From contig NZ_CP147846.1 of assembly GCF_037327425.1 (NCBI RefSeq), positions 5,022,001 through 5,086,000 of the forward strand: a stretch of DNA of 64,000 nt, read 5' to 3'. This stretch comes from Rhodococcus sovatensis (GTDB lineage: Bacteria; Actinomycetota; Actinomycetes; Mycobacteriales; Mycobacteriaceae). Each line of letters begins with the position of its first letter. Position 1 is the stretch's first letter. A program made the position numbers and the translations under genes. Below, piece after piece: positions 1-8,079 of the stretch. The notes beneath the pieces are model-generated. The model was not told the origin of the DNA. It made no database searches and saw only the letters and a program-made list of their open reading frames with translations.

Positions 1-2384
1 TTGTCGTCGGATACGACCACCGTGGCGGCGCCCGCCCACGGCTTCGGGCGGTGCCGACTCATCGCCTTCGACGCCACCAGCGCGAACGTCAACCACCGCT
101 CGGTCGTCGATTCCTGTGTGAGACCTGCCCGTGCGAGTCGAATGCGGTAGCGGATTCGGTCGCGTATCGGGATGTTCGCGGGTCGGACGAAGAGTGGGGC
201 CGCATGCGGTAGGCCCGCACTACCGGGGAAATGATCGAGGATGTCGCGAAGCAACAGAGGGTCCAGCAGGACAACCTGCTCGACGACATCACCGGCATCG
301 GCCAGCAACCGCGCTACCTCCAGCGCCGTCCATCCACCGATCGAATGCCCGGCAACGATGTACGGGCCTTCGGGCTGCACCGACTTGATCTCGCGAACGT
401 ATCGACGTGCTGCGCCCCGCACAGTGCGGTCGGGTATCGCCGTGCCGTCCAGCCCCCGCGGTTGCAGTGCGTAGACCGCCCGATCGCCGCTCATCCGTCG
501 GGCCAGCGGCACAAGGCCGAGGGCGGGTACTCCGGCTCCGGTCACGACGAACAGAGCTGGGTGTCCGCCGGTCTTGTTCAAGCGGACGAGCACGGTGCTG
601 CCGTCGTTCTTGGTGACCGTTTCGGATTCGCTCAGCTTCCGGTCGATCAGCTCCGCGAGTGTCCGCACGGTCATGGCAGTACCGAGATCGGACGGGCTCA
701 ACTGGACGTGCATCATGTCGTTGACGGCGATCAGGATATTGACCATGGACAACGACGTGGCACCGAGCTCGGAGAAGTCGTCGTCGCGTCCTATTCGATC
801 TGTGTCGATCTGCGTCGATACGACCGACGCCACCCAACGTTCCGTCGCGCCGACAGCGGCATGATGTGGTGGCGTCGGGCGTGAGAGGGGCGAGGGAAGC
901 GCGTCCCGAGTGACCTTTCCTCGCTCGTTGCGGGGAATGGAGTCCAGTTCGACGACGAACATGGGAACCATCCACTCCGGAAAGTTCTCCCTGAGTGCGC
1001 TACGAACCTCTGCATCGGTATGACTGCTTCCGACGAAGTACGCGGCGAGTTCGGAACTGCCCTCGTGAACGCATGCGGTGACGGCCACATCCGTGATTCC
1101 CGGGAGCGAGCGCACGAAGCCCTCGACTTCAGCAGGTTCGACGAGATAGCCACGCACCTTGATCGCCTCGTCGACGCGGCCGGCCAGATGAAGGACTCCG
1201 TCCGCATCGACTCGACCGAGGTCACCCGTCCGGTAGTGGTGCTGAACTCGGTCCGAGAAGAAACGGGATCGAGTCAGATCGTCGAGCCCGAGGTAGCCGT
1301 CGGCGAGCACGGAGGCCGATACCCGGATCTCACCGATGGCGCCCGGCGATACCGGGGTTCCGTCCGGCCCGACGATGTCGACGGTCTTGCCTCTCGGCTG
1401 CCTCCCTGCAGGCAGATACCCCGGAGGAAGCGGCCGACCGGCGCTGTACACGTCGAAGGCGACGGCACCGGCTTCGGTCGTCGCATACCAATTGACGAAG
1501 GATGCGTCGGTACCGAGTGCGCTGCGGAACGCGATGACGTCCTTCGAGTGCAACGCCTCTCCGTACGTGGTCACCAGCCGGAGCGAGGGGACCGCGTCAT
1601 CGGGTAGCGACGAGATCGGTTCGGCCCCGGTCGTGAAGCTACGCACGAGCGACGGAGAGCAGTGCAGTGTCGTCAGCGCAGAGCGCTCGATCCACTCGGT
1701 CAATGCCGTCGATTGTGTGCTTCGAGGGTCCGTGCAATACACCGACGCTCCGCTCAGGAGCCCGGCGAACAGCGTGTTGAGGCCGGCACCGAAACTGACC
1801 GGGAGTGCGTTCCCTACGCGGTCTCGGTTGGTGAGCCCGAGTGCCGAACTTACTTCGTAGGCCTTGGTCAGGCACATTCGATGGCTGAGAAGTACCCCTT
1901 TGGCCGTGCCGGTGGATCCGGAGGTGAACGCGATCAACGCCGTTCGGCCGCCGGCGAATGCGGGCAGCGGCACCGCGGAATCCTGGGCGTCGACGAGGTC
2001 CGATCTTGTGAGTCGCAGCGCCGATGCCGCCTTGGCGATGCTCGCCGATCGATTCTCGGGCAGGTTCGTATCGAGCGGCACTAGGGAGTGGCCGGACGCC
2101 ATCACTGCAAGCATCAGGGTGATGGAGTCGATGGTGCAGGCGGCGTCGACGGCGATCGGTCGGAGATCGTTCGACGTCAGATCCGCAATTTTCCGTGCCG
2201 ATGCATATGTCCGGTGCAGTAGTTCGTCGAATGTGACGGTGCCTTCGCCACTGTCGATAGCGATCGCGTCGGGCACCGAGTGCGCGACTTCGCACAGCCG
2301 GTCGAGCAGGGTGTCGCGGGGATCGGGTCTGCACAAGGGGGCGAGGGGCGCATGTACCGGGGCGTCGATCCGGTGCAGCGACAT
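1..2384 (-). CDS. A-PCP-TE synthetase (NRPS-like), 3' end off the window
   Basis: An NRPS-like single module, open to the left edge, so the last part of the thioesterase (about 60 residues by family length) is missing. The ATG at 2384 follows a GAGGAG ribosome site. Adenylation domain, about residues 1-500: A3 core FTSGSTGTAKG near 153, NWYATTEAG, YRTGDLG, GRVDEAIKVRGY and the late Lys in NERGKV. Carrier domain: phosphopantetheine Ser544 in LGATSL. Type I thioesterase: nucleophile Ser681 in GHSIGG. There is no condensation domain. The pocket position that holds the alpha-amino-binding Asp in amino-acid-activating domains (FDAS in PheA) reads FGAG, Gly199. The substrate is therefore probably not an ordinary alpha-amino acid. 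A-T-TE enzymes of the ralfuranone/atromentin type, which join arylpyruvates, are one model (inference). It lies downstream of an ABC exporter on the same strand. Confidence 0.85.
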   Translation of the reverse strand, partial: MSLHRIDAPVHAPLAPLCRPDPRDTLLDRLCEVAHSVPDAIAIDSGEGTVTFDELLHRTYASARKIADLTSNDLRPIAVDAACTIDSITLMLAVMASGHSLVPLDTNLPENRSASIAKAASALRLTRSDLVDAQDSAVPLPAFAGGRTALIAFTSGSTGTAKGVLLSHRMCLTKAYEVSSALGLTNRDRVGNALPVSFGAGLNTLFAGLLSGASVYCTDPRSTQSTALTEWIERSALTTLHCSPSLVRSFTTGAEPISSLPDDAVPSLRLVTTYGEALHSKDVIAFRSALGTDASFVNWYATTEAGAVAFDVYSAGRPLPPGYLPAGRQPRGKTVDIVGPDGTPVSPGAIGEIRVSASVLADGYLGLDDLTRSRFFSDRVQHHYRTGDLGRVDADGVLHLAGRVDEAIKVRGYLVEPAEVEGFVRSLPGITDVAVTACVHEGSSELAAYFVGSSHTDAEVRSALRENFPEWMVPMFVVELDSIPRNERGKVTRDALPSPLSRPTPPHHAAVGATERWVASVVSTQIDTDRIGRDDDFSELGATSLSMVNILIAVNDMMHVQLSPSDLGTAMTVRTLAELIDRKLSESETVTKNDGSTVLVRLNKTGGHPALFVVTGAGVPALGLVPLARRMSGDRAVYALQPRGLDGTAIPDRTVRGAARRYVREIKSVQPEGPYIVAGHSIGGWTALEVARLLADAGDVVEQVVLLDPLLLRDILDHFPGSAGLPHAAPLFVRPANIPIRDRIRYRIRLARAGLTQESTTERWLTFALVASKAMSRHRPKPWAGAATVVVSDD

Positions 2385-2492
2385 GGCCACTCCTCGCGTA
2401 GGGCGGTCGTTCTGCTCAGGCCGTCGTCTTGTTCACGCAACAATGGAGACGAACATGGGCGACGAAGCCTGTGTTCACGACCCAAAACAATC

Positions 2493-2508
2493 GTAAAGTC
2501 TGTTTTAC
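2493..2508. promoter_or_regulatory. Small inverted repeat upstream of the synthetase gene
   Basis: GTAAA-N6-TTTAC lies about 110 bp upstream of the synthetase start, in the AT-richest part of the 196-bp gap. The position fits an operator of the synthetase promoter. The arms are only 5 bp, so chance is possible. Confidence 0.3.
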
Positions 2509-2538
2509 TCCTAACAAAGTAGCCTCATGGTCCTTTTC

Positions 2539-2574
2539 GGCGCAACTTCTCGTGAACAATCGAGAAGTTGCGCC
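2539..2574 (-). terminator. Perfect 14-bp stem-loop after the ABC permease
   Basis: GGCGCAACTTCTCG and its exact complement are separated by 8 nt. The hairpin starts 7 nt beyond the permease stop codon. There is no clear U-tract, which is common in high-GC actinobacteria. It probably separates the ABC operon from the synthetase gene. Confidence 0.65.
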
Positions 2575-2580
2575 GGACAC

Positions 2581-5121
2581 TCAGGCTTCGCTGATTGCTT
2601 CCAAAGGTGCGGTTCGGGCCGCGCGAACTGCCGGCCACAGTGCGGCGAGCACGCCGACGACGGCGGATCCGACGAGCATTGCGCTCATCTGCCCCCACGG
2701 AATCGTGAGTGTGCTCAGTCCCTCGTCGCGCAAGGTCCTGACGAATCCCCAGCCGAAGGCGATGCCGAGAGCGAGGCCGACGATCGCACCGAACAGTGCG
2801 ATGAGCAGAGACTCCAGGTAGATGGTGCGCCGAACTTGAGGCCTCTGCATGCCGACCGCGCGGAGCATCCCGATCTCGCGTCGTCGTTCGACGACGGACA
2901 AGGCGAGCGTGTTGATGATGCCGAGGATGGCGATGACAACCGCGAGTGCAAGGAGACCATAGAGAACGGCGAGCAGAGTGTCGATCTGCTGGCTCTGCGC
3001 GCCCTTGAACTCCTCGCGGTCCTGAACCTGCACGACGACGAAAGGCTTGGTTGCTGTTTCGAGGTCGGTACGCAAGGTATCGAGGTCGGTTCCCGGTGCA
3101 GCACCGACGAGGACCACGATGTCGGACCGGACGATGCTCGGCGTCACTGCCTGATAGACCTCGTTGGAGATCATCCAGTCCCCGACGAGTGGGCTGTCCT
3201 CGTAGATTGCGGTCACTGTCACGGGAACTTGCTGGCCGTCGACCGAGGTCATGTCGACGACGCTGCCGAGGTTCCATCCCTCGCTCGCCGATGCGGACTG
3301 CGAGACGGCCATGCTGTCCCCGGTCAGGTCGGGAGAACCCGAGACGACGACGCTGTCGAACAATCCGTCCGGGCTTCCTTCGAGCGCGACGCCGAACGCC
3401 GGCTCGTCGTCGATGTCCACCGACACCGGATGGAGGATTGCGACGCGATCGACACCGGCCACCGAGCGCGCAGCCTCGCCTGCGCCGGTGGGAACGCCGA
3501 TGGCGGGCGGACCGCTGAAGATGTAGTCGGCTTCGATTCCGTTGTCCACGAGCGCATCCACGCTCGCCTTGGCCGTCGAACCGAGCACCCCGATGACCGA
3601 GACCAACATCAGTCCGAGCATCAGAGCGAAAGCCGTCGCTGCGGTGCGCCTGGGATTGCGGACCGAGTTGGTGCGGGCGAGACGCCCGATCGCCCCGAAC
3701 GGGCGTGTCAGTATCGAGCCGAGTGCGCCGACGATCGGCCGCGACAGGGACGGTGCCGCCAGTGCGACCGCGACGATGACGGCGACGGCGCCTGCTCCAA
3801 CGGTGGCGGCGGCCGCACCGCCCGTCGACTGTGCGCCGACCACTACAGCTGCGGCCCCGAGTGCGCCGATCCCGACGCCGACCAGCGTGCGGGTTCGCAG
3901 GCTGTCACCAGCGGAGGCGAACTCCTCGCGCATGGCCGCGATGGGCGGAATCTTGGCTGCCCGGCGCGCCGGAGCGTAAGCACTCAGCACTGTCACGACG
4001 ATGCCGACCACGAACGACACGATCACCGTTCGTGGTTCGAGAGCGAGGGTGCCGCCAGGTAGTCCGAGATCGAATGCGTTGAGCAGGGCGCGCAGTCCAT
4101 ACGCGAGCCCGACGCCACCGGCGAAGCCGATCGCACTCCCGATCACACCGACGACGAGCGCCTCCAACACCACGGACCGACTGACCTGACCGCGGCTCGC
4201 TCCGATCGCGCGCAGTAGTGCGAGCTCACGAACACGTTGGGCGACGATCATCGAGAAGGTGTTGTAGATGATGAATGTGCCTACCAGAAGGGCGATTGCA
4301 CCGAACGCAAGCAGGAAGTAGTTCACGAAGGACAGCGCCTGCTCGATCTCGGCCTGCGCCTCCTCGCGTACTTCGTCGGCGGTCTGTACCTTCGCGTCGG
4401 GCAGTGCCGCGGCGATCTCGTCGCGCAGATCGCTCTGACTTTTCCCGCTTCCGGCCAGGTCCTTGCCCGCGACGTCGTAGTACTGGACGTGGCTGCCATC
4501 GGAGAACAGCTCGTTCGCCTGGCTCTCGAAGAATTGGATACCGATGTAACCGCCGGACTCGACAGCTGTGTCGAAGATTCCCGTGACGGTGACATCGATC
4601 GTGCCCTTCGACGGCACGAGCACCTGAGTCTTGTCGCCGACGCCGAGTCCCGACCGACTTGCCCCGCCTTCGTTGATCACGACCTCGCCGGGCGCCGACG
4701 GGGCGGTACCGGCCACGAACACGGAGTCGTCGCCGAGTCTGCGGTCGGCCGGGATGTACGACTCGCCGATAGTCGGCGCGCCGCCGGTTTGCACAGCAGC
4801 GCCGGACTCGTCGAGGACGACGATCTGTCCGCCTACATACGGTACGACGGCGGCGACGTCGGGCAGTGCGGAGATGACCGCGGCGTCCGAGGTCGGAACG
4901 CCGATCGAGCGGGCATCCTCGGCGCTGACTCGGACGTCGGCGCCCTGGGCGGTGTCGGAGAATATCGAGGAGAACGTTCGCTGCAGCGTGTCGGTGAACA
5001 CGAAAGAGCCTGCGACGAAGGCAGTTCCGAGGACGACGGACAGGACGGTGAGCGCAAGTCTCACCTTGTGTGCGGCAAGGTTCCGCAGCGAGACCTTGCG
5101 CATAGGATTGGGCGTGGACAT
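2581..5121 (-). CDS. ABC transporter permease, FtsX/MacB type
   Basis: An 846-aa membrane protein, the permease of a MacB-like exporter or lipoprotein/peptide transporter. There is an N-terminal transmembrane segment at about residues 20-42 and a large extracytoplasmic MacB_PCD-like region. A first FtsX domain follows (about 270-400: FLLAFGAIALLVGTFIIYNT, RVRELALLRAIGASRGQ). A second extracytoplasmic region and a C-terminal FtsX domain (RRREIGMLRAVGMQRPQVRR) complete it. This duplicated layout is usual for actinobacterial permeases of this family. The ATG at 5121 lies 2 nt past the ATPase stop, so the two are translationally coupled. The substrate is unknown; export of the product of the downstream A-PCP-TE gene is possible but unproven. 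Confidence 0.92.
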   Translation of the reverse strand: MSTPNPMRKVSLRNLAAHKVRLALTVLSVVLGTAFVAGSFVFTDTLQRTFSSIFSDTAQGADVRVSAEDARSIGVPTSDAAVISALPDVAAVVPYVGGQIVVLDESGAAVQTGGAPTIGESYIPADRRLGDDSVFVAGTAPSAPGEVVINEGGASRSGLGVGDKTQVLVPSKGTIDVTVTGIFDTAVESGGYIGIQFFESQANELFSDGSHVQYYDVAGKDLAGSGKSQSDLRDEIAAALPDAKVQTADEVREEAQAEIEQALSFVNYFLLAFGAIALLVGTFIIYNTFSMIVAQRVRELALLRAIGASRGQVSRSVVLEALVVGVIGSAIGFAGGVGLAYGLRALLNAFDLGLPGGTLALEPRTVIVSFVVGIVVTVLSAYAPARRAAKIPPIAAMREEFASAGDSLRTRTLVGVGIGALGAAAVVVGAQSTGGAAAATVGAGAVAVIVAVALAAPSLSRPIVGALGSILTRPFGAIGRLARTNSVRNPRRTAATAFALMLGLMLVSVIGVLGSTAKASVDALVDNGIEADYIFSGPPAIGVPTGAGEAARSVAGVDRVAILHPVSVDIDDEPAFGVALEGSPDGLFDSVVVSGSPDLTGDSMAVSQSASASEGWNLGSVVDMTSVDGQQVPVTVTAIYEDSPLVGDWMISNEVYQAVTPSIVRSDIVVLVGAAPGTDLDTLRTDLETATKPFVVVQVQDREEFKGAQSQQIDTLLAVLYGLLALAVVIAILGIINTLALSVVERRREIGMLRAVGMQRPQVRRTIYLESLLIALFGAIVGLALGIAFGWGFVRTLRDEGLSTLTIPWGQMSAMLVGSAVVGVLAALWPAVRAARTAPLEAISEA

Positions 5122-5123
5122 GG

Positions 5124-5888
5124 TCAGACCGTCTCCAGCTGTTTCATGCGGTCGAGTACGGTCTCCGCAGTGGGGTTCGCGAGGTGGTCGATGACCGCGC
5201 CGTCGGCGAGGAACACCACGCGGTCTGCGAAACTGGCGGCGCGTGGATCGTGGGTGACGATCACTACCGTCTGATCGAATTCGTCCGCTGCCGCGCGCAG
5301 AATGCCCAGTACTTCGCCCGACGAGCGTGAATCCAGGTTGCCCGTCGGCTCGTCCCCGAACACGATGTCAGGACGTCCGGCAAGTGCCCGTGCGCAGGCC
5401 ACACGCTGTTGCTGGCCACCGGACAGCTCTGAGGGGCGATGATCGAGTCGATCACGCAGGCCGAGTCGGTCGACGACGGTGTCGAGCCACTGCTGGTCGG
5501 GTTCGCGTCCGGCGATGTCGAGCGGAAGGGTGATGTTCTCCAGCGCCGTCAGCGTGGGCACCAGGTTGAACGACTGGAACACGAAACCGATCCGGTCCCT
5601 TCGGAGTCCGGTCATCTGCTTGTCGGTGAGGTTCGTCAGCTCGGTATCGCCTATCGTGACGGTCCCCGAGGTTGCACTGTCGAGACCGGCGAGGCAATGC
5701 ATCAGTGTCGACTTTCCCGATCCGGACGGGCCCATGATGGCGGTGAACTCGCCGCGTTCGAACTCGACGCTGACGTCCCGCAGGGCGTGAACTTGCGTGT
5801 CTCCTGTGCCGTACGTCTTGGTGAGTGCTTTCGCACTGGCGGCAGGAGCAGAGCCCGCGGAGCGACCCGGGAGCGCGATATCAGTCAT
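5124..5888 (-). CDS. ABC transporter ATP-binding protein, MacB/LolD type
   Basis: A 254-aa ATPase that powers the adjacent FtsX-type permease. Visible motifs are Walker A GPSGSGKST, the Q-loop in VFQSFNLVPTLTALEN, signature LSGGQQQRVA, Walker B IVFGDEPTGNLD and the switch His in VIVTHDPRAA. NLD after Walker B and the FQSFNL loop are typical of the MacB/LolD/FtsE class. It is the first gene of the two-gene operon, starting at ATG 5888, and its stop is 2 nt before the permease ATG. An N-terminal extension of about 20 residues precedes the NBD. Confidence 0.93.
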   Translation of the reverse strand: MTDIALPGRSAGSAPAASAKALTKTYGTGDTQVHALRDVSVEFERGEFTAIMGPSGSGKSTLMHCLAGLDSATSGTVTIGDTELTNLTDKQMTGLRRDRIGFVFQSFNLVPTLTALENITLPLDIAGREPDQQWLDTVVDRLGLRDRLDHRPSELSGGQQQRVACARALAGRPDIVFGDEPTGNLDSRSSGEVLGILRAAADEFDQTVVIVTHDPRAASFADRVVFLADGAVIDHLANPTAETVLDRMKQLETV

Positions 5889-5993
5889 GCTGCCAGTGTT
5901 TCAGTGTTTTCGATGCTCCACTATCCGGGGACACCCTGACTTCGTACGGGGCTCTCAGTGTCGTGGGGGGCTTCCAGTGTCGTGACGGCCTCC

Positions 5994-5999
5994 TAGTAT
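5994..5999 (+). promoter_or_regulatory. -10 box TAGTAT of the endonuclease IV gene
   Basis: TAGTAT ends 6 nt before the ATG at 6006. There is no usable Shine-Dalgarno (GGAG would be only 2 nt from the ATG), so a leaderless mRNA starting at or near the ATG fits best. Confidence 0.5.
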
Positions 6000-6005
6000 G
6001 GAGTG

Positions 6006-6779
6006 ATGCGCATCGGAGCTCACGTTCGTGACAGTGCCGACCCGCTCGGTTCGGCGTCGGCCCTCGGGGTCGACTTCGTCCAGATGTTCCTCACCGACCC
6101 TCAGAAGTGGAACAAGCTGACGCCGCACCCCCAGGGCGAGGAACTGAAAGCCAGTGACGTCGACGTCGTCGTGCACAGTTCTTACGTCCTCAACGTTGCG
6201 AGCCTCAACAACCGCATTCGCATACCTTCACGCAAGGCCGTGATCGAGCAAGCGGCGGCAGCTGCCGATGTCGGGGCGATCGGACTGGTCGTACACGGCG
6301 GGCATGTGCGCGACGGTGAGGACACCGCGAAGGGATTCGACAACTGGCGCAAGCTGTTCGAACGTCAGGCCGACGACGGTGGATTCGGCGTGCCGATCTT
6401 CATCGAGAACACTGCGGGCGGTGACTTCGCGATGGCACGTCACTTCGACGACATCGCTCGGCTGTGGGATGCGGTAGGTGAGTTCGGTGCCGGCTTCTGC
6501 CTCGATACGTGCCACGCCTGGGCAGGGGGCGAGGAACTGGTCGGCGTCGTGGATCGGATCAAGGCCATCACCGGCCGGATCGATCTGGTCCATCTGAACA
6601 ACTCGCGCGACGAGTTCGACTCGGCGCGAGACCGGCACGCCAACCTGGCCGACGGGACGATCGACGCCGAGGTGCTGACGGCAGTGGCCGAAGCCTCCGG
6701 TGCACCGGTGATCCTCGAGACTCCCGAGGAAGGCCTCGCAGCCGACGTGCAGTTCTTGAAGGAGCAGTGCAGTTCTTGA
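6006..6779 (+). CDS. nfo: Deoxyribonuclease IV (AP endonuclease, Nfo family)
   Basis: A TIM-barrel AP endonuclease of base-excision repair, cutting 5' of abasic sites. All zinc-ligand blocks are visible in order: VVHSSY, VVHGGH, IENTAGG, LDTCHAW, VHLNNSRDEFDS, DRHANLADG and ILETPEE. It has 257 residues from ATG 6006; GTG 6003 is an alternative. The C-terminus is odd. A 20-bp unit is repeated 2.7 times across the end of the gene. In the first copy the frame reads VQFLKEQCSS and then stops at 6777. Removing the two extra units (40 bp) restores VQFLKDR and a stop at 6808, overlapping the stop of the convergent gene. The present tail is therefore probably a recent frameshift by repeat expansion; the core enzyme is intact. 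Confidence 0.92.
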   Translation: MRIGAHVRDSADPLGSASALGVDFVQMFLTDPQKWNKLTPHPQGEELKASDVDVVVHSSYVLNVASLNNRIRIPSRKAVIEQAAAAADVGAIGLVVHGGHVRDGEDTAKGFDNWRKLFERQADDGGFGVPIFIENTAGGDFAMARHFDDIARLWDAVGEFGAGFCLDTCHAWAGGEELVGVVDRIKAITGRIDLVHLNNSRDEFDSARDRHANLADGTIDAEVLTAVAEASGAPVILETPEEGLAADVQFLKEQCSS

Positions 6780-6800
6780 AGGAGCAGTGCAGTTCTTGAA
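6747..6800 (+). repeat. 20-bp tandem repeat (2.7 copies) at the nfo 3' end
   Basis: Unit GTGCAGTTCTTGAAGGAGCA at 6747-6766 and 6767-6786, then 14 nt of a third copy to 6800. The copies are identical. Because 40 bp is not a multiple of 3, the expansion changed the reading frame at the end of the endonuclease IV gene. Confidence 0.95.
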
Positions 6801-6806
6801 AGATCG

Positions 6807-7487
6807 TTAGACGAACACCGAGATCGTCTTCTCCCAGAAGCGTTCGAAGTCGTCGACGTCGGCGCGGGTGAAGATCCGGCAGTTCCACCGAAAGTCGGTG
6901 TCGACCATGGTGACCCCGTCGACGACGGTCGTGTCGCACGTGACCGTGAGGCTGTGGGTCAGCGGTTCGCTGTCGTCGGGAATCGTGGTGTTGTCGTCCG
7001 TCGTGGTTTCGGTGCCGTAGCGAAACGCAATCTGAGCGCCTTGCTTCCGGTCCAGCGCAGGGGAATTCAGCGTGTTCTTGACGGTCCTGTAGTCGGATCC
7101 ACCGTTGGGGGCTCCGGCGATTCGCCGTCGAACTTCTTCGATGAGGGTCGCGACATGCCCCCTGGTAGGCAACCGCACCGGAAAGTAGGTACTCGGACTG
7201 CTCTCGATGTCGACGAGGACGCCGGACGCGCAGCTACGGCATCGGTCGCTCTGCCAGGATCCGACGGTGTCGGCGAGCACAGCGAGGAGGGTCGTCGAGT
7301 TGGGTAGGTCTGCACCCGTCCACTGGGTGCGAACGGTGGTCACGACGGACGAGTCGACGGTGTCGATCCGGGGATCGGTGCGGCGCGATCCGAAAGAGCG
7401 TTCCTCCGGCGTCAGTACCGCGACCCAGTACGGAACCTGCGCTGCTGCCGCTGTTACTGCCGACGTCGCTGTCACTGCCGCATTCAC
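6807..7487 (-). CDS. Orphan NRPS condensation/epimerization C-lobe protein
   Basis: A 226-aa protein resembling only the second half of an NRPS epimerization/condensation domain. Cues are PYWVAVL at the N-terminus, YFPVRLP (compare the YPVRL block of E domains), a VKNTLNSP helix region, QIAFRYG (compare QISFNYLG) and a closing WEKTISVF helix. The N-lobe carrying HHxxxDG is absent. GTG 7487 is the first possible start after an in-frame TGA, so the gene is not merely called too short. It could be a decayed remnant or a stand-alone accessory protein. An iron-box-like site lies 38-56 nt upstream. Its stop once overlapped that of nfo. Family assignment is by pattern only. Confidence 0.6.
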   Translation of the reverse strand: MNAAVTATSAVTAAAAQVPYWVAVLTPEERSFGSRRTDPRIDTVDSSVVTTVRTQWTGADLPNSTTLLAVLADTVGSWQSDRCRSCASGVLVDIESSPSTYFPVRLPTRGHVATLIEEVRRRIAGAPNGGSDYRTVKNTLNSPALDRKQGAQIAFRYGTETTTDDNTTIPDDSEPLTHSLTVTCDTTVVDGVTMVDTDFRWNCRIFTRADVDDFERFWEKTISVFV

Positions 7488-7524
7488 TGTCCGTCACCAC
7501 CCTGTGTCGCACGCTGTGTGTCGC

Positions 7525-7543
7525 AAGCCTTACCTAACCTTCG
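7525..7543 (-). promoter_or_regulatory. Iron-box-like site (IdeR/DtxR type)
   Basis: Read on the minus strand, AAGGTTAGGTAAGGCTT resembles the IdeR/DtxR consensus TTAGGTTAGGCTAACCTAA, with the first half nearly perfect. It sits 38-56 nt before the GTG of the orphan condensation-lobe gene, where a repressor site would be expected. Confidence 0.45.
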
Positions 7544-7584
7544 CCACTGTAGCGGCAGCCCGCTCGTTGGGCCAGCAGGGGTGG

Positions 7585-8079
7585 TCAGACGCCGGTGATC
7601 GAGCGAGCCAGACGAGGAACGGTCGGCGATTGTGGGACGTGGCCGGAGTCGAGCTGACCGAGCAGAGCTTCGGACCAGTCGAGAAGTCCTGCGACGTCGA
7701 GACCGTGCGGTGGATTGGCTGCGTAGCTCTGTATGCGGTCATGACCGCGTCGGAGCAACGACCCCGCGCCGACGTCGTTGCCGCGGAGGAGGTGGGTGAG
7801 ACCGACAGCGAGCTGGGCAAGTCCTTGCCACAGCGCCCGCTCCGACTCCGGAGAGTCCTTCCACGTCCCTTCCAGAATCTCGTGGGCATGGAAGGGCATT
7901 CCGTCGTCGAGAAGCTGTTGCGCTCGGACGATCGACTCGTCGGGTGGCAATCGCAGATCGTCGGGAATGCGTTCGACTCCGTCGGCGCCCCGAGGTAACG
8001 GCCGCCCCAGGCCGTCGCGGGGGCGTCCGTTCAGTGGCTTGCCGAAGGGATCGCGTTCGCGTTCCGACAAATAGCTCAC
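7585..8079 (-). CDS. DUF309 family protein
   Basis: A 164-aa protein with the DUF309 signature: FHAHEILEGTWKD followed by ALWQGLAQLAVGLTHLLRGN. This is an all-helical family of unknown function. The first 45 residues are Pro/Arg/Gly-rich and poorly conserved. The start is GTG 8079, in a GTGA overlap with the stop of the preceding MFS gene, so it is translationally coupled to that transporter. Confidence 0.85.
   Translation of the reverse strand: MSYLSERERDPFGKPLNGRPRDGLGRPLPRGADGVERIPDDLRLPPDESIVRAQQLLDDGMPFHAHEILEGTWKDSPESERALWQGLAQLAVGLTHLLRGNDVGAGSLLRRGHDRIQSYAANPPHGLDVAGLLDWSEALLGQLDSGHVPQSPTVPRLARSITGV

Noticed and set aside
2500..2520. Iron-box candidate upstream of the synthetase (TTAGGAGTAAAACAG)
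   Set aside because: Only the first TTAGG matches the IdeR consensus; the rest is unrelated.
2527..4062. 511-codon open frame on the plus strand
   Set aside because: It is antisense to the ABC permease, whose domains are clear. Its composition (Arg/Asp/Gly/Cys mixture) shows no fold; long antisense frames are common at this GC content.
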